A stretch of DNA of 49,655 nucleotides, from the NCBI GenBank assembly GCA_037447335.1, contig JBBIGV010000019.1, positions 1 through 49,655 of the forward strand, given 5' to 3'. The translations under genes were made by a program, and so were the position numbers. Within the stretch, counting starts at the first letter, position 1; each line of letters starts with the position of its first letter. Of this stretch, positions 42,675 to 49,655 are shown in pieces. Below the pieces are notes generated by a model. It was not told where the DNA came from. It saw nothing but the letters and a program-made list of their open reading frames with translations, and did not search any database. The DNA comes from JBBIGV01 sp037447335. GTDB taxonomy: Bacteria > Bacteroidota > Ignavibacteria > Ignavibacteriales > Ignavibacteriaceae.

Positions 42675-43397
42675 ATGGCAGATAAAAAAGCACTGATTAT
42701 TATCCCAACTTATAATGAGCTCGAAAACATAAAAAAGCTTTTACCGAAAGTACTGAAGCAGGCTGATTTTATTGATGTGCTGGTTGTTGATGATAATTCA
42801 CCGGATGGAACGGCTGATTATGTTAAATCTCAGTCAAATGAAAATCCCAGGATCAAACTGCTTAAGCGCGAAAGGAAATTAGGGCTTGGCACTGCTTATA
42901 TTGAAGGGTTTCAGTACGCTCTTAAACATAACTACGATCTTGTTTTTGAAATGGATGCCGATTTTTCACATAACCCGAACGAAATAAAAAATTTTCTTGA
43001 AGCATCAGAAAAGTACGACCTTGTTCTTGGCAGCCGGTATATCACAGGTGTTAATGTGATTAACTGGCCTATGAGAAGATTATTGCTGAGTTATTTTGCA
43101 AATATATATACCCGTTTAATTACCGGCATGCCCGTTCGTGATGCAACCGGAGGTTTCAAGTGTTTTGGAAGAAAAGTGCTCGAATCAATTGATCTTGAGA
43201 ATATTAAATCTAACGGCTATGCATTCCAGATCGAAATGACTTTTAAAGCTTGGAAAAAAGGATTTAAAGTGGGTGAAATTCCAATCATTTTTGTTGACAG
43301 GGTTAAAGGCAAATCCAAAATGTCAAAAAAAATTGTGCGCGAAGCAGTGGTGATGGTCTGGAAGCTGCGTTTGAGAAGCATTTTTGGTGTTCTGTAA
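42675..43397 (+). CDS. Polyprenol monophosphomannose synthase-like GT2 (DPM1 type)
   Basis: A 240-residue GT2 enzyme: ALIIIPTYNELENIKKLLPK, VLVVDDNSPDGTADYVKSQS, LGLGTAYIEGFQYALKHNYD, FEMDADFSHNPNEI with the metal-binding DAD near residue 95, and ATGGFKCFGRKVLESIDLEN plus GYAFQIEMTFKAWKKGFKVG. It is the soluble DPM1 form without a membrane domain. Such enzymes make polyprenyl-phosphate-mannose or a related lipid-linked donor. It overlaps the next gene's upstream reading; the following start is taken at 43408. Confidence 0.9.
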   Translation: MADKKALIIIPTYNELENIKKLLPKVLKQADFIDVLVVDDNSPDGTADYVKSQSNENPRIKLLKRERKLGLGTAYIEGFQYALKHNYDLVFEMDADFSHNPNEIKNFLEASEKYDLVLGSRYITGVNVINWPMRRLLLSYFANIYTRLITGMPVRDATGGFKCFGRKVLESIDLENIKSNGYAFQIEMTFKAWKKGFKVGEIPIIFVDRVKGKSKMSKKIVREAVVMVWKLRLRSIFGVL

Positions 43398-43407
43398 AGG
43401 TGATGAA

Positions 43408-45387
43408 TTGGACATCTCGATAATTATAGTTAATTATAACGTAAAAGAATTTCTTCAGAACCTCATACATTCAATTTATAAAGCCACCGCTAATATTTCT
43501 TCTGAAATTATTATTGTTGATAATGCTTCCGATGACGGCAGCGCTGAATTTGTTCGCGAAAAATTTCCTGAAGTTAAAATTATCCTGAATGATAAGAACC
43601 TTGGTTTCAGCAAGGCAAACAATATTGGTCTTAAAGCTGCCAAAGGGAAATATCTTCTGCTGCTTAATCCTGATACACTTGTCAGCGAAAATACATTTGA
43701 TGAATTAATTAAATTTTTCAGATCAACACCCAATGCGGGGCTTGCAGGCTGCAAAATATTAAACCCCGAGGGCACATTACAGTTAGCTTGCAGAAGAAGT
43801 TTTCCTGGACCATGGACTTCTTTCTGCAAGGTTACAGGTTTAAGCACTCTCTTTCCGCAAAGCCGAATTTTCGCCCGTTACAATCTGACTTATCTTGATG
43901 AGAATCAAACTTATGAGGTTGATGCAATTTCAGGTTCGTTCATGATGTTCACCCGTGAAGTTTATGAAAAAGTTGGCGGACTTGATGAGCAGTTTTTCAT
44001 GTATGGTGAAGATCTTGACTTCTGCTACCGTGTGCAGAAAGCCGGTTATAAAGTTTATTACGTACATTCAACTCAGATAATTCACTACAAGGGTGAAAGC
44101 ACAAAAAGGAGCAGCCTTGATGAAACAAAATTCTTTTACAATGCCATGCACTTGTTTGTAAGAAAACATCTTTCAAGTTCCTTTCTGGTTGAAATTATTC
44201 TGCAAACAGCAATTGTAGTACGAAAATTCATTGCGTTTTGGGGAAGAAGGAAATTGATTCTGCTGGCAGCATTTATGGATTTTATATTTTTTAATCTTAC
44301 ATTGTTTGCAGCCGAGAGATTTTATCTTAAGTTCACTAATTGGTCAGGTTTCCCGGATTTCAGTCTTCCGATCGTTTATACCGTACCCGTGCTGATTCAC
44401 ATAGCTGTTAGCCTTCTATTAGGTGCTTATAGAAAAAATTCTTTTTCAGTATTGAAAAATTTCCTTTCAATTATAATCGGATTCTTCATAATCACTTCGC
44501 TTACATTTTTCTTGCGGCAATTTGCATACAGCCGCGCGGTTTTACTTTTAACATATCCTGCACTGTTCATCACTCTCAGCTCCTGGCGGATCTTTTTGAA
44601 ATTGTTATTTGGAATCGGCATTCCAAAGGATTCGGGCACAAACCTGCGAACATTAGTAGTTGGTACAAGTGCAAATGCACTGCTTATTGCCGGCAAACTG
44701 AAATTGCGGCATTCAGATGTGCATAATGTTATTGGCTTAATTGCGCTTTCAGCCAGAGAGCTGGGGCAAAAATTCGGTAATTTTAAAGTTATAGGTACAA
44801 TCGAAAACCTCCGGCGTGTGATTGCGGATCAGAAGGTTAGTGAAATTATTTTTTCATCAGAAGACCTTTCATATAATCAGATGATGAAAATTGTATCAGA
44901 ATGCCAGAATGAAAACGTTGAATTTAAGCTGATTGGTCACAATCTCGATTTTATTGTTGGCAAAACAGAAGTATCAATTCTGGATGATATTCCTCTTATT
45001 GGAATTACATATAACATATCAAACCCGATGATGAAGTTTCTTAAATCACTTCTGGATTACAGTTTAGCATTGTTAGTTTTGTTTTTTATATATCCTTTTA
45101 TATATTTCAACGCACTTCTTACAAAGAAGAAAAGCGAATTTCAACAGCTTGTGCTTAACGTTCCTTCTGTTCTGAGAGGAAAGTACAGTTTTGTCGGTCC
45201 GAAAGAAGTACAGACCAACGGAAACCTTTATCTTGGTAAAAAAGGATTAACCGGCTTATGGTACGTTGAAGGCAGTGAAGGACAGGAAACCGAAAAACTT
45301 GATATCTACTATGCAAAAAACCAAAACGTTTGGCTGGATCTGGCAATTATAGGTAAAACGTTAAATAAATTGTGGAGTAAAAAATAA
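43408..45387 (+). CDS. GT2 glycosyltransferase fused to a catalytically degenerate sugar-transferase module
   Basis: A 659-residue fusion. Residues 1-270 are a WbbL-type GT2: ISIIIVNYNVKEFLQNLIHS, VDNASDDGSAEF, LLLLNPDTLV and MYGEDLDFCYRVQKAGYKV. Residues 290-410 hold four helices. Residues 420-540 are a CoA-binding-like domain (NLRTLVVGTSANALLIAGKL), as in WbaP-type transferases. The C-terminus keeps one helix (SLLDYSLALLVLFFIYPFIY) and the tail motifs GKYSFVGPKEV, KGLTGLWYVEG and LDIYYAKNQNVWLDL. The catalytic FFRQER, KFRSM and DE-PQ parts are absent. The start is TTG 43408, with AAAGG 7 nt upstream; the TTG at 43384 lies inside the previous gene. Confidence 0.87.
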   Translation: MDISIIIVNYNVKEFLQNLIHSIYKATANISSEIIIVDNASDDGSAEFVREKFPEVKIILNDKNLGFSKANNIGLKAAKGKYLLLLNPDTLVSENTFDELIKFFRSTPNAGLAGCKILNPEGTLQLACRRSFPGPWTSFCKVTGLSTLFPQSRIFARYNLTYLDENQTYEVDAISGSFMMFTREVYEKVGGLDEQFFMYGEDLDFCYRVQKAGYKVYYVHSTQIIHYKGESTKRSSLDETKFFYNAMHLFVRKHLSSSFLVEIILQTAIVVRKFIAFWGRRKLILLAAFMDFIFFNLTLFAAERFYLKFTNWSGFPDFSLPIVYTVPVLIHIAVSLLLGAYRKNSFSVLKNFLSIIIGFFIITSLTFFLRQFAYSRAVLLLTYPALFITLSSWRIFLKLLFGIGIPKDSGTNLRTLVVGTSANALLIAGKLKLRHSDVHNVIGLIALSARELGQKFGNFKVIGTIENLRRVIADQKVSEIIFSSEDLSYNQMMKIVSECQNENVEFKLIGHNLDFIVGKTEVSILDDIPLIGITYNISNPMMKFLKSLLDYSLALLVLFFIYPFIYFNALLTKKKSEFQQLVLNVPSVLRGKYSFVGPKEVQTNGNLYLGKKGLTGLWYVEGSEGQETEKLDIYYAKNQNVWLDLAIIGKTLNKLWSKK

Positions 45388-45391
45388 TTAT

Positions 45392-46342
45392 ATGGCAAAA
45401 ACTATACTCGATTTCGAAAAACCAATTTTTGAGCTTGAAGCAAAGCTTGATGAAATGAAAAAATATTCAGAAAACCTCGATATTAAACAGGAAATCTCCC
45501 GTATTGAAGAAAAAGTCAGAGAACTGCGGGATGGAATCTATAAAGACCTTACCCGGTGGCAGAGAGTTCAGCTTGCCCGGCATTCCGACCGCCCGTACAC
45601 ACTTGATTACATCTACCTGATGACCAGCAACTTTGTTGAACTACATGGCGACCGCAGCTATAAGGACGATAAAGCAATCGTTGGAGGATTTGCTCAAATT
45701 GACCAGCACAAAGCGATGATCATCGGGCATCAAAAAGGCAGAGATACCAAATCAAATCTTTACCGCAACTTCGGAATGGCAAACCCTGAAGGTTACCGCA
45801 AAGCACTCCGGTTGATGAAACTTGCCGAAAAGTTTAACAAACCGGTAATTACAATGCTTGATACACCCGGCGCATATCCCGGGCTTGAAGCAGAGGAACG
45901 TGGACAGGCTGAAGCGATTGCACGTAATCTTTTTGAAATGAGCCGGCTCAAAGTTCCAATAATCGTAGTCATTATTGGCGAAGGCGCATCCGGCGGCGCA
46001 CTTGGTATTGGCTTGGGAGATAGAGTGCTTATGCTTGAAAACTGCTGGTACTCAGTTATCAGTCCCGAATCCTGTTCAAGCATTTTATGGCGAAGCTGGG
46101 AATATAAAGAACAGGCAGCAGAAGCCTTAAAGCTAACCGCGCCTGATCTTCTCGAACAAAAAATAATTGACCGGATCGTTCCCGAACCGATGGGCGGCGC
46201 TCACCGCGATCATAAAGAAGCTGCAAGAATTCTGAAAGAAATTATTAAAGAAGAGCTTACCAATCTGCAGAAAATCAAACCCGAAAAACTTTTTGAAAAT
46301 CGCATCGAAAAATTTGGTAAAATGGGTGAGTTTGTAGAATAG
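45392..46342 (+). CDS. accA: Acetyl-CoA carboxylase carboxyltransferase subunit alpha
   Basis: A 316-residue subunit that, with AccD, transfers CO2 from biotin to acetyl-CoA in fatty-acid synthesis. Family signatures: ILDFEKPIFELEAKLDEMKK at the N-terminus, RVQLARHSDRPYTLDYI, LHGDRSYKDDKAIVGGFA, NFGMANPEGYRKALRLMKLA, TMLDTPGAYPGLEAEERGQA, IGEGASGGALGIGLGD and SPESCSSILWRS. The length matches E. coli AccA. It follows the polysaccharide locus by 4 nt, although its role is unrelated, so they may share transcription. Confidence 0.97.
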   Translation: MAKTILDFEKPIFELEAKLDEMKKYSENLDIKQEISRIEEKVRELRDGIYKDLTRWQRVQLARHSDRPYTLDYIYLMTSNFVELHGDRSYKDDKAIVGGFAQIDQHKAMIIGHQKGRDTKSNLYRNFGMANPEGYRKALRLMKLAEKFNKPVITMLDTPGAYPGLEAEERGQAEAIARNLFEMSRLKVPIIVVIIGEGASGGALGIGLGDRVLMLENCWYSVISPESCSSILWRSWEYKEQAAEALKLTAPDLLEQKIIDRIVPEPMGGAHRDHKEAARILKEIIKEELTNLQKIKPEKLFENRIEKFGKMGEFVE

Positions 46343-46472
46343 AAACCCGCAACTCTTTTAGTCTTTCGTACCCAATTCTGTGCAATCCGTACTGCTGCAC
46401 AGGACTTTCGAGCATTACCTCTGCTTCAATAATGAGCGCCTGATGTTGATATTCCGTGCAGCCGGCATCCCT
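46343..46472 (-). pseudogene. Possible remnant coding stretch between accA and the thioesterase gene
   Basis: On the minus strand an open frame reads DAGCTEYQHQALIIEAEVML then ESPVQQYGLHRIGYERLKEL. It is bounded by a TGA at 46473-46475 and runs into the 3' end of accA. Composition is protein-like and no start codon is near its beginning. It could be the tail of a lost gene or a chance frame; no family was recognised. Confidence 0.3.
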
Positions 46473-46533
46473 TCACTTAGAACTGAGCTTTCTTTTTTCT
46501 AAATTTCTCATAATTAAAACAATAATTATTAAA

Positions 46534-46959
46534 ATGCTGAAGCACACAACACGCATACGTGTCCGGTATGCTGATACAGATCAAATGAATTTCGTTTACA
46601 ACGGAAAATATTTTGAATACTTCGAAGTCGGCAGAACAGAAATGATGCGTTACCTGAACCTTCCGTATAAAATGATTGAAGAAGAAGGATTTCAAATGCC
46701 CGTAATTGAAGCGCATATCAACTTTAAAAATCCTGCTTTCTATGATGAAGAGCTGGAAATCGAAACTAAAGTTGATTCGCTTCCTGAACTCAAAGTAATT
46801 ACAAATTATACAATCAAAAGCATAGATAGAGATGTAACCATTTGTGAAGGTTATATCGTTCTATTATTCAGAAATAAATTAACAGGCAGAATAAGCAGAC
46901 CACCGGATTTTTTTATTAACTCACTGAAAAAATTCTTTAATGAAGATGAAGCTCAATAA
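46534..46959 (+). CDS. Acyl-CoA thioesterase, YbgC/4HBT family
   Basis: A 141-residue hot-dog fold thioesterase. The signature RVRYADTDQMNFVYNGKYFE carries the catalytic Asp near residue 14, followed by YFEVGRTEMMRYLNLPYKMI and EAHINFKNPAFYDEELEIET. The start is ATG 46534; an earlier in-frame reading from 46456 would add a non-homologous, AT-rich lead. Its stop overlaps the nadC start by 20 bases. Substrates of this family are short or medium acyl-CoAs. Confidence 0.9.
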   Translation: MLKHTTRIRVRYADTDQMNFVYNGKYFEYFEVGRTEMMRYLNLPYKMIEEEGFQMPVIEAHINFKNPAFYDEELEIETKVDSLPELKVITNYTIKSIDRDVTICEGYIVLLFRNKLTGRISRPPDFFINSLKKFFNEDEAQ

Positions 46960-47800
46960 TCAAATAGAAGAAATAATAAGGCTTGCGCTCAAAGAAGATA
47001 TCGGCGATGCAGATATAACAACTGATGCATCAGTAAATAAACGCCTTAAGGCATCTGCAAAGTTTCTTGTAAAGCAGGAGGGGATAATTGCCGGTTTAAG
47101 AATTGTTGAAACAATCATTAATATCTTTGATCCAAAACTTAATCTCCAGATATTAATTCCCGACGGCTCAAAAGTAAAATATGGAGATGTGGCGGCAATA
47201 CTTAACGGCAAAGCAAGCTCAATACTAAGCGTTGAAAGAACTGCTCTTAATTTCTTGCAAAGAATGAGTGGTATAGCAACTGTTGCAAGGCAGTACGCTG
47301 ATAAGGTTAAACACACAAAAGCAAAAATTGTTGATACAAGAAAAACAGCGCCAGGACAAAGGTTACTCGATAAACTCGCTGTTAAAATCGGCGGCTGTGA
47401 AAATCACCGAATCGGTCTTTTTGATATGTTCCTCATTAAAGATAATCACATCGAAGCTGCCGGTTCAATCACACGTGCTGTAAACGCTTGTAAAAGGTAC
47501 AGAAAAAAAGCTGCTGCTGGTTTTAAAATCGAAGTTGAAGTTTCAAACATTAAACAGGTTAAAGAATCATTAAGCTGTAAAGTTGATATAATTATGCTTG
47601 ATAATTTTTCAATTGATAAAATTACTGAAGCGGTAAAGATTGTTAACGGCAAATGCCTGCTCGAAGCATCCGGCGGAGTAAATATTGACAACGTAAAAGA
47701 GATCGCAGAGACCGGTGTTGATCTTATATCAGTCGGCACACTAACACACAGCGTAAAGGCGCTGGATATTTCTCTTAAAATTGAACGATTAAAAAATTAA
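46940..47800 (+). CDS. nadC: Nicotinate-nucleotide pyrophosphorylase (carboxylating)
   Basis: A 286-residue quinolinate phosphoribosyltransferase of the de novo NAD pathway, making nicotinate mononucleotide with loss of CO2. Conserved elements: LALKEDIGDADITTDASV, VERTALNFLQRMSGIATVAR, KIVDTRKTAPGQRLLDKLAV then KIGGCENHRIGLFDMFLIKD (substrate-binding basic residues), KIEVEVSN, DIIMLDNFS, LEASGGVNIDNV and VDLISVGTLTHS. Two ATGs (46940 and 46946) lie within the upstream gene's 3' end. Confidence 0.97.
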   Translation: MKMKLNNQIEEIIRLALKEDIGDADITTDASVNKRLKASAKFLVKQEGIIAGLRIVETIINIFDPKLNLQILIPDGSKVKYGDVAAILNGKASSILSVERTALNFLQRMSGIATVARQYADKVKHTKAKIVDTRKTAPGQRLLDKLAVKIGGCENHRIGLFDMFLIKDNHIEAAGSITRAVNACKRYRKKAAAGFKIEVEVSNIKQVKESLSCKVDIIMLDNFSIDKITEAVKIVNGKCLLEASGGVNIDNVKEIAETGVDLISVGTLTHSVKALDISLKIERLKN

Positions 47801-47819
47801 GTATTAACAGATCAAATAA

Positions 47820-49265
47820 ATGTTCAGTAAACTAAAGCAGCTTTCAAAAGATACCGCAATTTACGGGATCAGCACAATGGTGGGCAGGTTCCTTACATTT
47901 TTACTCGTGCCGTTTTACACAAACATTTTCCTTCCTTCCGAGTATGGTATTATCACAAACCTGTATGCTTTTATTGCGTTAATGAATATTATCTTCATTT
48001 ACGGAATGGATGCGGCTTATCTCAAATATGCAGAAAGTAATAAGGTAAACAAGGACACTTATTCAACCCCTTACATTTCTGTTGCATTTGTTGGTGTTGT
48101 TCTTTCTTTTTTGATCTATGCAATAAAGATTCCTGTAGTGGAAGTTCTCGGCATACCGGGCTCATTTCATTATCTGATGCATTACGTTCCGCTTATTTTA
48201 TTTATTGATGCGATATCGGTAATTCCCTTCATCAAACTGAGGCTGGACCGGAAAGCAAAAACTTTTGCGTATCTGAAGATTTTTAATATTGTAGTAAATG
48301 TCATTCTAAATTTATTTTTGATTCTGAAACTCAAATGGGGAATTGAAGCAGTGTTTGTCAGCAATCTTGCAGCTTCATTTCTTACATACTTTCTGCTGCT
48401 TCCTTCCATAATTAAGAATCTGAAGTTAAATTTTAATTTTGAATTTCTTAAACAGCTTTTAAAATTCGGGCTGCCTTATTTGCCGGCAGGACTTGCAATG
48501 ATGCTCATTCAGGTAATTAACAGACCCATTCTCGAAAGTTTAACAGACCTTAAAACACTCGGCATTTACCAGGCAAATTACAAGCTGGGAATATTTATGA
48601 TGCTGTTTGTGAATATGTTCCAGTACGCTTGGCAGCCTTTCTTTCTGCAGGAATCGAAGGATGAAAGTGCAAAGGAAATCTTCTCAAAAGTCCTTACTTA
48701 TTTTACACTAACTGCCGCTACAATTCTTATTATTCTAACATTTCTTATCGAAGACATTGTACAATTCCCTGTGTTCGGTAAAACATTAATTGGTTCTGAC
48801 TATTGGGGCGGAATACACATTGTACCTATCATTTTGCTGGCATACCTGTTTAACGGATTGTATGTTGTTTTCACTGCAGGCATTTATATAAAAGAGAAGA
48901 GTAATTATGTGCCGTTAGTTACCGGCATAAGCGCAGCATTAAACATTGCAGCAAATTTTTTACTGATACCAATATTCGGAATAACCGGCGCGGCGCTTGC
49001 AACTCTGCTCAGTTATTTTGTAATGGCGGCTGGATTTTTCATGGTCACACAAAAATTTTATCACATTAAGTATGAATACATGAAGATGTCGAAAATATTT
49101 TTTGTGATACTGATTTCGGGAATAGTCTATTACTCATTCGGAACCAGTGATATAGATTTCCTTCTGAAGATAGTTATCTGTTTGGCTGCTTTAATAATTC
49201 TATATCTGCTTGTGCTTGATTCGAAAGAGATAAATTTTATTAAAAGCAGGTTTATGAAGAAATAG
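47820..49265 (+). CDS. Wzx-like polysaccharide flippase, second copy (MOP superfamily)
   Basis: A 481-residue protein with about 12-14 helices. It opens with KQLSKDTAIYGISTMVGRFL and LPSEYGIITNLYAFIALMNI, and has FGLPYLPAGLAMMLIQVINR near residue 220 and LKTLGIYQANYKLGIFMMLF, which are typical of RfbX/polysaccharide-biosynthesis transporters. It differs from the flippase at 32865 in sequence and could serve a second glycan (lipopolysaccharide or cell-wall polymer). It begins 19 nt after nadC. Confidence 0.89.
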   Translation: MFSKLKQLSKDTAIYGISTMVGRFLTFLLVPFYTNIFLPSEYGIITNLYAFIALMNIIFIYGMDAAYLKYAESNKVNKDTYSTPYISVAFVGVVLSFLIYAIKIPVVEVLGIPGSFHYLMHYVPLILFIDAISVIPFIKLRLDRKAKTFAYLKIFNIVVNVILNLFLILKLKWGIEAVFVSNLAASFLTYFLLLPSIIKNLKLNFNFEFLKQLLKFGLPYLPAGLAMMLIQVINRPILESLTDLKTLGIYQANYKLGIFMMLFVNMFQYAWQPFFLQESKDESAKEIFSKVLTYFTLTAATILIILTFLIEDIVQFPVFGKTLIGSDYWGGIHIVPIILLAYLFNGLYVVFTAGIYIKEKSNYVPLVTGISAALNIAANFLLIPIFGITGAALATLLSYFVMAAGFFMVTQKFYHIKYEYMKMSKIFFVILISGIVYYSFGTSDIDFLLKIVICLAALIILYLLVLDSKEINFIKSRFMKK

Positions 49266-49442
49266 CTTTATTGATAATTGGTGAATAATTCTTAAAAAGT
49301 GTGTATTGAAAATTGTTTATATATATCAACATTTTGATTGTAAATGACTATAGTATTTTGCTTGATTTATTTTTTGAATGAAAGTACATTTAACTGTGTT
49401 CTTAAATAAAATATACTGTTAATCTTTTAATTGGGGTTAAAC

Positions 49443-49637
49443 ATGAAAAGTATTGCACTTGTTACTTCTTTAGTAACAGCTTTTTTAGTTTTTTTTGTCT
49501 ATTCTTCATGTAATTATCATGAAAGCATTGTATCCACACCTGACAATTCCAATCCAACAAAGTTAGTTTTAGAAAAAGATTTTTTCTGTGCTGCACCCTT
49601 TCTTCCTGACTTCCGCACTTTTTTCAAGATTAATTAA
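49443..49637 (+). CDS. Small putative lipoprotein
   Basis: A 64-residue protein with a signal peptide (MKSIALVTSLVTAFLVFFVY) and a lipobox-like SSC, then a short polar mature part (NYHESIVSTPDNSNPTKLVL). The last 20 residues (FFCAAPFLPDFRTFFKIN) are unlike a typical lipoprotein tail. It may be complete, or the front of a broken larger gene; the window ends 18 bases after the stop. GGGGTT lies about 7 nt before the ATG. Confidence 0.5.
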   Translation: MKSIALVTSLVTAFLVFFVYSSCNYHESIVSTPDNSNPTKLVLEKDFFCAAPFLPDFRTFFKIN

Positions 49638-49655
49638 AATGTTTAGAAATTATTC

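Overview
The window is AT-rich bacterial DNA and most likely comes from the Ignavibacteria/Chlorobi side of the Bacteroidota (FCB group). The evidence is a fused CcoN-CcoO cbb3 oxidase, a DUF3098-type membrane protein, promoters with a TAnnTTTG -7 box, and genes that still use Shine-Dalgarno sites. The assignment is an inference from gene content, not from a database match.

Layout. Positions 1-4194 hold the 3' part of an rRNA operon: 16S (partial), tRNA-Ile(GAU), tRNA-Ala(UGC), 23S, 5S and a terminator. The 23S carries four short palindromic hairpins that share a CGAYTTRTCG core. On the minus strand at 4209-6385 is a PIF1-like helicase whose C-terminus continues in another frame after an A7 run. 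A decayed stretch (6386-7066) follows. Next is a complete cbb3 oxidase operon (7067-15626): ccoI, ccoS, ccoNO, ccoQ, ccoP, ccoG, ccoH and a SafE-like membrane protein. Then come three tandem copies of a small outer-membrane barrel gene, two of them broken (15710-17556).

Positions 17706-27157 hold housekeeping and metabolic genes: a penicillin-acylase family hydrolase, metF, a small nucleotidyltransferase with a broken partner, an oxidoreductase, a class II aldolase, ddl, a FtsB/DivIC-like protein, rarA and a deacetylase-like lipoprotein. A minus-strand group (27159-29247) carries dprA, a lone EutN/CcmL microcompartment vertex protein, DUF3098 and an unknown 82-residue protein. Two promoter-plus-hairpin arrangements lie in this group. 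One looks like an 80-nt small RNA with two C-rich loops, the other like an attenuated leader.

From 29757 to 45387 runs a long one-directional exopolysaccharide or O-antigen locus. It encodes a Wzz-like chain-length protein, a Wzx flippase, a Wzy-like polymerase, eight glycosyltransferases, a methyltransferase and an initiating polyprenyl-phosphate sugar transferase. The last gene fuses a GT2 transferase to a sugar-transferase module that has lost its catalytic segment. accA, a thioesterase, nadC, a second flippase and a small lipoprotein follow to the window end.

Three genes (helicase, nucleotidyltransferase partner, barrel copy 2) are each restored by adding one base to a homopolymer. That pattern should be settled first, because it separates assembly error from slippage or real gene decay.
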